NCBI GenBank assembly: GCA_015064855.1
Contig: SVRK01000019.1
Span: 1-34,716 of the forward strand
Source: Oscillospiraceae bacterium
GTDB lineage: Bacteria > Bacillota > Clostridia > Oscillospirales > CAG-272
Direction: 5' to 3'
DNA length: 34,716 nt
Shown here in pieces: positions 1 to 8,217 of the stretch. The notes under the pieces are model-generated. The model saw only the letters and a list, made by a program, of their open reading frames with translations. It was not told the origin of the DNA and did not search any database. Position 1 is the stretch's first letter, and every line of letters starts with the position of its first letter. The translations under genes were made by a program, and so were the position numbers.

Positions 1-2
1 CA

Positions 3-113
3 ATCACATTAAAAAAGAATCTGGCGTTGATCAACGCCAGACCCAAAAAAGTTATTGGTTATCGTAAACCTATTGATTTGTTTGAATTTTTTGTTAATTC
101 CTGTTGCACTTAG
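3..113 (+). CDS. IS30-family transposase, C-terminal 36 codons only (partial)
   Basis: The frame is open from the window edge to a TAG at 111-113. It encodes a tail with the motif NARPKKVIGYRKPIDLF, which matches the conserved end of IS30-type integrase-core transposases (NxRPRKxLGYxTPxEVF in the family). The catalytic DDE residues lie upstream, outside the window, so activity cannot be judged. An identical copy lies in mirror orientation at the other end of the window. The gene is truncated by the window edge rather than by a mutation that I can see. Confidence 0.75.
   Translation: MTLKKNLALINARPKKVIGYRKPIDLFEFFVNSCCT
11..40 (-). terminator. Hairpin inside the IS transposase end that would stop transcription entering the IS
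   Basis: Bases 21-40 form a perfect 20-base palindrome that can fold as an 8-bp GC-rich stem (CTGGCGTT/AACGCCAG) with a GATC loop. On the reverse strand it is followed by ATTCTTTTTT (bases 20-11), the layout of an intrinsic terminator. It faces transcription that comes from outside and runs antisense into the transposase gene. Confidence 0.5.
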
Positions 114-132
114 CTTGACAATTTATTATAAT
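104..132 (+). promoter_or_regulatory. Possible promoter formed at the IS junction, reading into the DUF6873 gene
   Basis: A perfect TATAAT at 127-132 straddles the inferred end of the IS. TTGCAC at 104-109, inside the IS, lies exactly 17 bases upstream. Transcription would start near 139, leaving a short leader with the Shine-Dalgarno site at 147-153. The -35 box is weak (only TTG matches). A second IS-borne TTGACA at 115-120 has no good -10 box at the right spacing. Confidence 0.4.
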
Positions 133-161
133 TCAAAATATTAAAAAAGGAGGAAAGAGAA

Positions 162-854
162 GTGTACGCTGTTTTAAGTGAGCAGATTGCAAAAATATTT
201 GAGGAAAAAACAAAAATAAAAGTAATTCCCATGCCACCCTTTGAAAAGCTAGATGCCCCTGTTTCCTCACATGCTGATATGCTAATCTGTGTTATTGAAA
301 ATAATATTTTTTTCTATAGAGAATATTATGAATTACACAAAGACCGTTTTAAGGTATTAGAAGCTCAATACAATATTATCTTAGTTGATAAACCATGCTC
401 TTCCAAGTATCCGTTAGATGTCGGCTTAAACGTATTAGTAATAGGAAAAAGAATTTTTTGTAACAAAAAATTTGTTGCCAATGAGATTTTGTCTTTAGCT
501 GAAAAATTAAATTACCAAATTTTTGATGTTAAGCAAGGATATTCAGCTTGTTCGACTCTAGTTATAAATGAAGGCTCTGCAATTACAGGTGACAAAGGTA
601 TGTATATTGCATTGAAAAATGAAGGAATTGACGTTTTACTAATTTCGCCTGAAGCTATAGCTCTAGATGGCTACAATCATGGTTTTATTGGGGGGAGTGG
701 CGGAATTTTCGAAAACACGGCATATTTTTTCGGTGAAATAGAAGCGATTGAAGAGCATAAAGCAATTATTTATAAGCTAGAAAAAAGCGGTTGTAAAATA
801 GTTTCTGTTCTTTCAAAGAATTTATTTGATTTTGGAGGAATAAAATTTATATAA
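162..854 (+). CDS. DUF6873 family protein (predicted guanidino-modifying-enzyme/pentein fold)
   Basis: This is a 230-residue soluble protein with no signal peptide or membrane segment. The overall pattern, with an acidic ADMLICVIENN segment, a central GDKGMYIALKNEGIDVLLI region and a C-terminal LFDFGGIKFI tail, resembles the clostridial family annotated as DUF6873, which is predicted to adopt the fold of arginine deiminase-like enzymes. Its reaction is unknown to me. The start is a GTG 8 bases after a strong AAAGGAGG at 147-153. It stands alone between the IS end and the cdaA promoter and has its own terminator. I am fairly confident of the family and have no basis for a substrate. Confidence 0.7.
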   Translation: MYAVLSEQIAKIFEEKTKIKVIPMPPFEKLDAPVSSHADMLICVIENNIFFYREYYELHKDRFKVLEAQYNIILVDKPCSSKYPLDVGLNVLVIGKRIFCNKKFVANEILSLAEKLNYQIFDVKQGYSACSTLVINEGSAITGDKGMYIALKNEGIDVLLISPEAIALDGYNHGFIGGSGGIFENTAYFFGEIEAIEEHKAIIYKLEKSGCKIVSVLSKNLFDFGGIKFI

Positions 855-858
855 GATT

Positions 859-903
859 AAAATGAGCGTCGATTTATTACAATGCTCATTTTCTTTATTT
901 TTA
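859..903 (+). terminator. Intrinsic terminator after the DUF6873 gene
   Basis: A 9-bp stem AAAATGAGC (859-867) / GCTCATTTT (884-892) is followed by a T-rich run, directly after the stop codon at 854. Confidence 0.65.
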
Positions 904-924
904 ATATAATTTAATAAAAAATAC

Positions 925-953
925 TTGTCTAATATAATATAGTGTGATATAAT
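925..953 (+). promoter_or_regulatory. Sigma-A promoter of the cdaA operon
   Basis: TTGTCT (925-930), a 17-base spacer and a perfect TATAAT (948-953) lie upstream of the cdaA ribosome binding site. It probably drives much of the following forward run. Confidence 0.7.
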
Positions 954-984
954 TATACTAGAATATTATTGCGGAGGGCAAAAA

Positions 985-1845
985 ATGGATTGGTTTATGC
1001 ATTATGTCAACCTTGTGAAGGTTGCAACGGCAGGCTTTAGCGTTATTCCTGCTATATTTGACGTGTTAATTTTATCAGCGGTTATTTTTGCTGTATATTA
1101 CTTTATAAGAGAAAGACGTGCAGGTAAGCTTGCGTGGGGTGCTTTTGTTTTCTTTTTAATTTTGGTAGTATGCTCTATATTTAATTTCCGTGCTATGCAG
1201 TTTGTACTATCTAGCTTTTTACTTAAATACGGTGTGTTTATTGCGATTATTTTCCAACCCGAAATTCGTTCTGCACTTGAAAAGCTTGGTATTAATTCAA
1301 TCAAGGGAATTAAGCAAATCGGAGAACAAAAGAATGCATCTCCAACAAATGCTATGATTGATGAGCTTGCTGATGCTGTATCTGATTTATCAAAAACTAA
1401 AACAGGAGCTTTGATAGTTTTTGAAAGAAATACAAAGCTTGGTGATGTTATTTTGACAGGTACTATTGTAAACGCACAGTTTAGTTCTACATTGTTAAGA
1501 AGCATATTCTTTAACAAAGCTCCGCTTCATGATGGTGCAGTTGTTGTAAGATCAAACAGAATTCACTCAGCCGGCTGTTTATTGCCACTTGAATCAAACA
1601 GAGATGTTTTTACCGATCTAGGCACAAGGCATCGTGCCGCAGTTGGAATTAGTGAGATAAGCGACTGTGTTTCCGTGGTAGTTTCTGAGGAAACCGGAAT
1701 AATATCCGTTGCTCATGAAGGCAAGCTTTATAGAAACTTTACTAAAGAAACTTTGAAGAAAAAGCTACAAGAGTACTTGATTAAAAATTCTAACGAACAA
1801 AAGAAAAAAATAACTTCAAAAGTAAATTTGGATACTGAGGAATAG
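985..1845 (+). CDS. cdaA: Diadenylate cyclase CdaA (membrane-bound c-di-AMP synthase)
   Basis: CdaA condenses two ATP molecules into cyclic di-AMP, an essential second messenger that controls potassium and osmolyte balance and cell-wall homeostasis. The 286-residue protein has three N-terminal membrane segments (about residues 18-40, 48-66 and 78-92) followed by a cytoplasmic DAC domain. The two signature motifs are intact: DGA at 183-185 and RHR at 215-217 within GTRHRAA. Length and layout match the CdaA class rather than DisA or CdaS. The ATG follows a GGAGGG site at a normal distance. It is followed 11 bases later by a short CdaR-like gene, the usual partner, but no glmM follows, unlike in Bacillus. 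Confidence 0.95.
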   Translation: MDWFMHYVNLVKVATAGFSVIPAIFDVLILSAVIFAVYYFIRERRAGKLAWGAFVFFLILVVCSIFNFRAMQFVLSSFLLKYGVFIAIIFQPEIRSALEKLGINSIKGIKQIGEQKNASPTNAMIDELADAVSDLSKTKTGALIVFERNTKLGDVILTGTIVNAQFSSTLLRSIFFNKAPLHDGAVVVRSNRIHSAGCLLPLESNRDVFTDLGTRHRAAVGISEISDCVSVVVSEETGIISVAHEGKLYRNFTKETLKKKLQEYLIKNSNEQKKKITSKVNLDTEE

Positions 1846-1856
1846 GAGGAAATATT

Positions 1857-2243
1857 ATGGCAAAATTTACAAAAACTACAGAAATAGATATTTCCGCTAT
1901 GCACGATGTTATTGAGGAGGAAACACCTAAAAAGAGCAAGTGGGGGGTTATTATTCCTCTAATCTTGTCGGTTGTTATTGCTTTTGGTGTTTGGATTTCT
2001 GCCACTAATCAAAGCACCGATACAAAGGAAATGGTTTTTGAAGATATTACCGTTGTTGATTTAAATGGTAATAGCGTAGGAGAAGAAGTTGATGTAGAGG
2101 TTGTTGGAACCTATAGTCAACTTGCGGATATGAAAAAAGAATATATACTCGTGACTAAAACAGCAAAAGGGTACAGTGAGCCTATGCTTACAAGAGAAGC
2201 TCTTGATATCGTTGGGAACATTAGACTTAATTTAATCGATTAG
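1857..2243 (+). CDS. Short CdaR-like membrane protein
   Basis: This is a 128-residue protein with a charged cytoplasmic N-terminus (about 1-30), one membrane segment (about 31-48) and an extracytoplasmic tail of about 80 residues. Its position directly after cdaA, and its topology, match CdaR, the YbbR-domain partner that modulates CdaA. Typical CdaR proteins have several YbbR domains and 300-450 residues, whereas this tail has room for at most one and I do not recognise a clear YbbR motif in it. The reading frame ends cleanly and the next gene starts 2 bases later, so a recent frameshift is unlikely. The function is inferred from position. Confidence 0.55.
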   Translation: MAKFTKTTEIDISAMHDVIEEETPKKSKWGVIIPLILSVVIAFGVWISATNQSTDTKEMVFEDITVVDLNGNSVGEEVDVEVVGTYSQLADMKKEYILVTKTAKGYSEPMLTREALDIVGNIRLNLID

Positions 2244-2244
2244 T

Positions 2245-3810
2245 ATGAAAGTAATAATTGAACAAATTAAGACTCCAATTAATGTATCTGAAGATCAGAT
2301 ATTTGATATTGCAAAGGCACGATTGAAAAAGACTCGTGCCTTTTCAAATTTTGGAGATTTGTATATATATAAGCGCTCAATTGATGCGCGAAATAAAGAT
2401 GATATTAAGCTCGTTTTTTCTGTCTGTGCTGAGGTTAACGCTACCAAAAAAACACATATAGAGAAACTATCTAGCTTAGGAATAAAAATAAAGACTGATA
2501 ACGAAATTGAATTTGTATTAAAAGGTGAAAAGCCAAGTAAAAGACCTCTTATTGTCGGCTTTGGACCTGGTGGTATGTTTTGTGCGCTTGCTCTTGCAAA
2601 AGCTGGACTTTCGCCGGTAGTTATTGAAAGAGGTGCAGATGTTGACACAAGAGTTAAAGCGGTTGAGAGCTTTTATTTAAATAAGGTTTTAGACATTGAT
2701 ACTAACATTCAATTTGGCGCAGGTGGTGCAGGAACTTTTTCCGATGGTAAGTTGAACACCTTAATTAATGATCCTAAATGTGATTTTGTGCTAAAAGCTT
2801 TTGCTGATTTCGGTGCACCAAAGGAGATTTGCTATAATGCAAAGCCTCATATAGGAACAGATGTTTTGCGTAACGTTGTGAAAAATATAGCCAATGAAAT
2901 AATTAGTCTAGGTGGCGAAATACATTATAATACCAAACTTTTGTCGTATGACAATGGTTCCGCACACACTACAAGGGGAGATTTTGAATATTCTTCTTTA
3001 GTTCTTGCTATTGGTCATAGTGCAAGGGATACCTATGCTTATTTAATGTCTAAGGGTGTTGCTATTGAGGCGAAGCCGTTTTCAGTCGGCGTGCGAGTTG
3101 AACACTTGCAAAGCGATATAAATGAGGCTATGTATGGCAAATATTCAAATAGCTTCGAGCCAGCAAGCTACAAAATATTTCACCGTGAAAACGATAGAGG
3201 TGTATATTCTTTTTGTATGTGTCCGGGTGGCGAGGTTGTTGCAGCACAAAGTGAGGAAAATACAGTTGTTGTCAATGGTATGAGCAATTACAAACGAGAC
3301 GGTAAAAATGCCAACTCTGCAATAGTTGTACAGGTGAACCGTGAGGACTATGGTAATACACCGATAAAGGCTATTGAATTTCAAAGATCTCTCGAAAAAA
3401 ACGCCTTCAATTTAGCGGGCGGTGAATATAAAGCACCCGTGCAAACAATGAAGGATTTTTATCTTGAAAAAGCTCATATTGAGCCGAAGAGAATAATGCC
3501 TAGCTATATGAATGGGAACGTTCAGGTTACTGATTTAAATAAGATACTCCCTAAATTTGTTTGTGATTATTTAAAGCTTGGATTTTCAAAATTTGGACAA
3601 AAAATTAATGGATATAATGCAGATGATGTAGTTTTAACGGGAGTTGAAACACGAACCTCATCACCTGTGAGAATTTTACGCACTGAAAAATATACTATGT
3701 TAAACGATAATTCTGTATATCCGTGTGCTGAAGGTGCAGGATATGCAGGTGGAATAATGAGCGCTGCCGTTGATGGCATTAACGTTGCGCTTGCAATACT
3801 TGAAAAATAA
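2245..3810 (+). CDS. NAD(P)/FAD-dependent oxidoreductase, COG2509 family
   Basis: This 521-residue flavoprotein has a dinucleotide-binding motif VGFGPGGMFCALALAKAG near residues 103-120, followed by the ERG acidic end of the Rossmann beta-2 strand. It also has the FGAGGAGTFSDGKLNT motif typical of this uncharacterised dehydrogenase family. An N-terminal domain of about 95 residues precedes the FAD fold, as is usual in the family. The C-terminal GAGYAGGIMSAAVDGINVA segment is the second FAD-contact motif. The start lies one base after the upstream stop with no clear ribosome binding site, which suggests translational coupling. The natural substrate of the family is not known to me. Confidence 0.85.
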   Translation: MKVIIEQIKTPINVSEDQIFDIAKARLKKTRAFSNFGDLYIYKRSIDARNKDDIKLVFSVCAEVNATKKTHIEKLSSLGIKIKTDNEIEFVLKGEKPSKRPLIVGFGPGGMFCALALAKAGLSPVVIERGADVDTRVKAVESFYLNKVLDIDTNIQFGAGGAGTFSDGKLNTLINDPKCDFVLKAFADFGAPKEICYNAKPHIGTDVLRNVVKNIANEIISLGGEIHYNTKLLSYDNGSAHTTRGDFEYSSLVLAIGHSARDTYAYLMSKGVAIEAKPFSVGVRVEHLQSDINEAMYGKYSNSFEPASYKIFHRENDRGVYSFCMCPGGEVVAAQSEENTVVVNGMSNYKRDGKNANSAIVVQVNREDYGNTPIKAIEFQRSLEKNAFNLAGGEYKAPVQTMKDFYLEKAHIEPKRIMPSYMNGNVQVTDLNKILPKFVCDYLKLGFSKFGQKINGYNADDVVLTGVETRTSSPVRILRTEKYTMLNDNSVYPCAEGAGYAGGIMSAAVDGINVALAILEK

Positions 3811-3818
3811 AGGAATTT

Positions 3819-5984
3819 ATGAGTAAAATTGAAAGAAAAAAATGGTTAATAAAGTACAATCCATGCGACGATGAAGCAATAGAAAGCATTTCATTAAAAT
3901 TGGGCTGTACGACAACCTTGGCAACTCTTATTTACAACAGAGGTCACAAAACGCCTGACGATGCCCTTGCTTTTATTAGTAAAAGTCAAGAGGTATTATA
4001 CGATCCATTTCTTTTAAATGATATGGACAAGGCGGTTGACCGTGTTTTAAATGCAGTTTCAAGGAAAGAGAAAATAACAATATATGGGGACTACGATGTT
4101 GATGGTGTTACTTCCGTCAGCATACTATACCTATATCTAAAAAGTATAGATGCTTTTGTTGATTATTATATTCCTTCAAGACATAGTGAAGGATATGGGG
4201 TATCAAAAGAGGCAATACAAAAGCTATATTCAAGTGGAACTAATTTGATAATTACCGTTGATACAGGCGTTACCGCCATTGATGAGGTGAATTTTGCCAA
4301 TAAACTTGGTATTGACGTTTTAGTTACCGATCACCATGAGTGCTTGGATTCATTACCATCTGCAGTTGCGGTAATAAATCCAAAAAGGAAGGATACGCTT
4401 TATCCATTTCCATCGCTTGCCGGAGTTGGCGTTGTTTTTAAGTTCTTGTGTGCAATTGAAGCTAAACGAACAAACGTAGATTTTATAAGTGCAACAAGAA
4501 AGATAGCATATGATTATTCCGATCTTACTGCCATTGGTACAATTGCTGATGTTATGCCTGTTGTTGATGAAAATAGAATTATCATATCTATTGGTTTGAA
4601 TCAAGCAGAAAAGACAAAAAAGATAGGTTTATCATCACTGATCGATATTTGCCGAAATGGCGATGGTAAGCAATCTAAATATAAAAAAGACAAAAAGCTT
4701 TCATCAGGATTTGTCGGCTTCACATTGGCTCCAAGAATTAATGCGGCAGGCAGAATTGGTTCTGCTGACACGTCGGTTGAATTGTTTTTATCTACAGATT
4801 CTAAAGAAGCACGTTCTTTAGCTTTAGAGTTGTGTGATATAAATAAAGAAAGACAACTTCAAGAGAACAAAATAGCAGATATGGCTTATGAAATAATAGA
4901 GAATAATGGCTATGTTGGAAAAAGCATAATGGTTCTTGACGATACCAATTGGCACCACGGTGTAATTGGAATAGTTTCTTCTCGCGTGTCAGATAGATAT
5001 GGTGTTCCGTCAATTCTTATTTCGTTTGACGGAAACGAAGACCCAAATTCGCCGGATGCTATAGGAAAAGGATCAGGACGCAGTGTTAGAGGTATGAATT
5101 TGGTAGAGGCTCTTAATGATTCTTCTGATTTACTTGAAAAATTTGGTGGCCACGAGCTTGCTGCCGGATTGAGCATTAAGCGTAAGAATTTACATGCTTT
5201 CAAAGAGCGAATTGAGGCATATGCAAAGAATTGCTTTAACGGACAAGAGCCGGAGCACATACTTGATATTGATTGTGAGCTTGATGCTGAAGATTTATCG
5301 GTTGGTTTTGCAAATGAATTGTCGGTTCTTGAACCATATGGTGTTGCAAACCCCACTCCAACCTTCGTTTCGAGAAACTTGCAAATTGTTGATATTTCGC
5401 CGGTAGGAATGAATAGACATTTAAAGCTGACACTCTTAAAAAATAAAAAGTATTTAAATGTGATGATGTTTTCAACCACGCTACAAGACTTTGCGTTTTC
5501 CATTGGTGACGAAATTGATATTGCGTATAACATTGAGGTAAACTCGTTTAATGGTGTTTCTAGCTTGCAGATTAGCTTGAAGGATATCAAAATTAGTGAA
5601 AGAGTAATTGATTTCGAAGCAGGAAATGAGGAAATATATCAAAGCATAAAAAATGGTGAGAGCACTCTCGAACCGGATTATATAATTCCTACAAGAGATG
5701 AATTCGGGGCTGTATATCAGTATTTGCAGAATAGTGCACGTCTTGGAAAGAGTGTATATAGAATAAGTAGACTTCTGTTTGATATGTCTGAAAAAAAGGC
5801 TACGACACTAAACTATGTTAAGCTTAAGACCATTATTAAGGTTTTTAGAGAGCTTAATATAATAATAATTGATGAAATTGATAATTTCACTTTTTCATTT
5901 AGATTTTCTTATATGAAAAATAAGACGAATCTTGAAAAATCAAATATTTTACGAAAATTAAAGCAAACATACATAAAAAAATAA
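3819..5984 (+). CDS. recJ: Single-stranded-DNA-specific exonuclease RecJ
   Basis: RecJ degrades single-stranded DNA 5' to 3' in recombination and mismatch repair. The 721-residue protein shows the DHH phosphoesterase motifs DYDVDG at 91-96, TVDTG near 146-150 and TDHHE at 170-174. The DHHA1 signature GGHELAAG lies near residue 443, followed by an OB-fold region (about 470-580). The last 110 residues form an extra C-terminal domain, as in many Firmicute RecJ proteins. The start follows AAAGGAA just after the upstream stop. In many Clostridia recJ precedes apt and rel; here rel follows directly and apt is absent. Confidence 0.95.
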   Translation: MSKIERKKWLIKYNPCDDEAIESISLKLGCTTTLATLIYNRGHKTPDDALAFISKSQEVLYDPFLLNDMDKAVDRVLNAVSRKEKITIYGDYDVDGVTSVSILYLYLKSIDAFVDYYIPSRHSEGYGVSKEAIQKLYSSGTNLIITVDTGVTAIDEVNFANKLGIDVLVTDHHECLDSLPSAVAVINPKRKDTLYPFPSLAGVGVVFKFLCAIEAKRTNVDFISATRKIAYDYSDLTAIGTIADVMPVVDENRIIISIGLNQAEKTKKIGLSSLIDICRNGDGKQSKYKKDKKLSSGFVGFTLAPRINAAGRIGSADTSVELFLSTDSKEARSLALELCDINKERQLQENKIADMAYEIIENNGYVGKSIMVLDDTNWHHGVIGIVSSRVSDRYGVPSILISFDGNEDPNSPDAIGKGSGRSVRGMNLVEALNDSSDLLEKFGGHELAAGLSIKRKNLHAFKERIEAYAKNCFNGQEPEHILDIDCELDAEDLSVGFANELSVLEPYGVANPTPTFVSRNLQIVDISPVGMNRHLKLTLLKNKKYLNVMMFSTTLQDFAFSIGDEIDIAYNIEVNSFNGVSSLQISLKDIKISERVIDFEAGNEEIYQSIKNGESTLEPDYIIPTRDEFGAVYQYLQNSARLGKSVYRISRLLFDMSEKKATTLNYVKLKTIIKVFRELNIIIIDEIDNFTFSFRFSYMKNKTNLEKSNILRKLKQTYIKK

Positions 5985-5994
5985 GAGGAAAATT

Positions 5995-8217
5995 ATGGTT
6001 GACAAATATCAGGAAATATCTGCATTATTAGATATTTTAAAGACGAATGGCAAAAACTACGACCTAGAGAAAATTAAAGCATCGTTTTTATATGCAAAGG
6101 AACTTCACGAAGGGCAAATGCGTTTAAGCGGTGAGCCATACATTATGCACCCAATATCGGTAGCGGAGATAGTTGCAAATCTCGGATTAGATACCGATTC
6201 TATATGTGCGGCTTTTTTGCATGATACGGTTGAAGACTGTCCTGATAAAACAAACCTAGATGAAATTACAAAAATTTTTGGTAGCGATGTTGCTTTACTT
6301 GTTGACGGAGTTACTAAAATTAAATCAATTAACGTTGAAGACAAGGAAGAAGCGCAGATAGAGAGTATAAGAAAAATGCTTCTTGCAATGTCAAAGGATA
6401 TTAGAGTTATATTCATTAAATTGTGCGATAGAGTACATAATATGCGTACGCTATATGTAAAAAAGGATGCTAAGCGTCGCGCAACTGCGCTTGAAACTAT
6501 GCACGTATATGCTCCGCTAGCGCACCGTCTTGGTATGCAAAAGGTTAAGCAAGAGCTTGAAAATTATGCATTGCAATACCTTGATCCAATTGGATACAAC
6601 GAAATAAAAGCACATATTGAAGAAAAGTATGGCAAAAATGTTAATTTCATTGAAACATTAAAATCAAAAGTCACTGAGGAGCTTACTCATACAAGCATTA
6701 ATTTTACTCTCGGCGGTCGTGTTAAGACAGTTTATAGTGTATATCGCAAGATGTACAATCAAAACAAAACCTTTGATGAAATTTATGACTTTTATGCATT
6801 AAGAATAATAGTTGATACAGAGCTTGAGTGTTATACTGCACTTGGACTTATTCACGAAATGTATAAATCTGTTCCAGGTAGATTTAAGGATTATATTTCA
6901 ACTCCAAAGCCTAATATGTATCAATCACTTCATACTACCGTTATAGGTAAGGACGGTATACCATTCGAGGTACAAATTAGAACCCGTGAGATGCATCAAG
7001 TCGCTGAATATGGTATTGCCGCCCATTGGAAATATAAAAGTGGAGAAAAATCGAGCGCAGATATTGATACCAAGCTTGATTGGATTTCAAAGCTTATTGA
7101 TACGGAAAATGAAGCCATCGATCCTGAAGATTTTATTCATGCATTTAAAATTGATATTTTCCACGATGAAACGTTTGTATTTACACCAAAGGGAGATGTA
7201 ATTGCGTTGCCACTTGGCTCAACACTTATCGACTTTGCTTATAAAATACACACAGGCGTTGGAAATAAGATGGTAGGAGGAAAAATCAATGGTAGAATCG
7301 CACCTATTGATTCAGTTCCCCAAAATGGTAATATTGTTGAGATTATTACCTCAAATGCATCTAAAGGTCCTAGTCGTGATTGGCTGAATATTGTAAAAAC
7401 AGGCGAAGCCAGAAACAAAATAAGACAGTGGTTTAAAAAGGAAAAAAGAGCCGAGAATATCGTTGTTGGAAAAGCGCTTGTTGATAAAGAATTTTCACAT
7501 TTTAGAAGTGCTTGCTCGGAAGAAGAAAAGATTACTATTGTTACCGCGGTTGCAAAGCGCCTTGGTATGATGGATGCTGATGATTTATATAATGCACTTG
7601 GCTATGGCGGAGCAAGTATATCAAAGCTTGATAAGAAGCTACGTGATGAATATGAAAAAACCGTCAAGGAAAAGGATGTCAAGGAAACTCCAATAGTTCA
7701 AATAGAACCAACCGTTTCTCCATTTTCAAAGAGAAGAAGCAAATCGCACGGTGGAGTTTTAATAGACGGAGAAGAAGGCTGTGCTGTCAAATTTGCAAAA
7801 TGCTGTAATCCTTTACCAGGTGAAGATATCGTTGGCTTTATAACAAAAGGATATGGTATTTCAATTCATAGAATTGACTGTCCAAATGTTCATTCGGCTT
7901 ATACCAACGAAGAATATGCAACAAGATTTGTCAAAGCGGAATGGGATGCCCCGAATAGCTCATCATACAAATCGACATACGAGTCTGCAATACAGATTTT
8001 AGTTACAAACCGCATGTCTATTTTGGCTGATATATCTATTGCACTTTCAGAAATGAAGATTGATATAGTTTCAATTAACACTAAAAATGTTGAGGATACT
8101 ACCCTTATCAATATGACAATATCATGCCGTGATATTTCTCATTTTAACTCTATCGTTGCTCGCATTAGATCAATAAAGGATGTTATAAGAGTATCAAGGG
8201 CTATTGGTGCTAGATAA
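5995..8217 (+). CDS. relA: Bifunctional (p)ppGpp synthetase/hydrolase (Rel/SpoT homologue)
   Basis: This 740-residue enzyme makes and degrades the stringent-response alarmone. The N-terminal HD hydrolase domain carries H52 and the HD pair at 76-77 (AAFLHDTVED). The synthetase domain begins near residue 240 (GGRVKTVYSVYRKM) and includes YQSLHTT near 306-312. A TGS domain (about 382-445), a cysteine-containing zinc-finger-like segment (KFAKCCNPLPGEDIVGF, about 598-620) and a C-terminal ACT domain (about 660-740) complete the full-length architecture. The intact HD motif argues for a bifunctional enzyme. It overlaps the hemZ start by one base. Confidence 0.95.
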   Translation: MVDKYQEISALLDILKTNGKNYDLEKIKASFLYAKELHEGQMRLSGEPYIMHPISVAEIVANLGLDTDSICAAFLHDTVEDCPDKTNLDEITKIFGSDVALLVDGVTKIKSINVEDKEEAQIESIRKMLLAMSKDIRVIFIKLCDRVHNMRTLYVKKDAKRRATALETMHVYAPLAHRLGMQKVKQELENYALQYLDPIGYNEIKAHIEEKYGKNVNFIETLKSKVTEELTHTSINFTLGGRVKTVYSVYRKMYNQNKTFDEIYDFYALRIIVDTELECYTALGLIHEMYKSVPGRFKDYISTPKPNMYQSLHTTVIGKDGIPFEVQIRTREMHQVAEYGIAAHWKYKSGEKSSADIDTKLDWISKLIDTENEAIDPEDFIHAFKIDIFHDETFVFTPKGDVIALPLGSTLIDFAYKIHTGVGNKMVGGKINGRIAPIDSVPQNGNIVEIITSNASKGPSRDWLNIVKTGEARNKIRQWFKKEKRAENIVVGKALVDKEFSHFRSACSEEEKITIVTAVAKRLGMMDADDLYNALGYGGASISKLDKKLRDEYEKTVKEKDVKETPIVQIEPTVSPFSKRRSKSHGGVLIDGEEGCAVKFAKCCNPLPGEDIVGFITKGYGISIHRIDCPNVHSAYTNEEYATRFVKAEWDAPNSSSYKSTYESAIQILVTNRMSILADISIALSEMKIDIVSINTKNVEDTTLINMTISCRDISHFNSIVARIRSIKDVIRVSRAIGAR

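Larger units (their letters stand above)
1..127 (+). mobile_element. Right (3') end of an IS30-type insertion sequence, cut by the window edge
   Basis: Bases 2-127 are a perfect reverse complement of 34716-34591, and identity stops abruptly at base 127, which I take as the element's outer end. The segment contains the end of a transposase frame, and its stop codon lies inside the terminal sequence, as is common in compact IS30 elements. The rest of the element is outside the window. The family call rests only on the C-terminal residues, so the family could be wrong, but an IS end is well supported. Confidence 0.8.

Noticed and set aside
115..144. IS-borne TTGACA with TATTAA at 18 bases as the DUF6873 promoter
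   Set aside because: Transcription would start within the Shine-Dalgarno site, so the TTGCAC/TATAAT pair slightly upstream is preferred.
2200..2260. Frameshift that split a longer cdaR
   Set aside because: The next gene starts two bases after the stop with full-length conserved sequence, leaving no room for lost YbbR domains.
4910..5590. Reverse-strand frame of 226 codons
   Set aside because: It lies wholly inside recJ, whose motifs are clear, and it has no family features or ribosome binding site.
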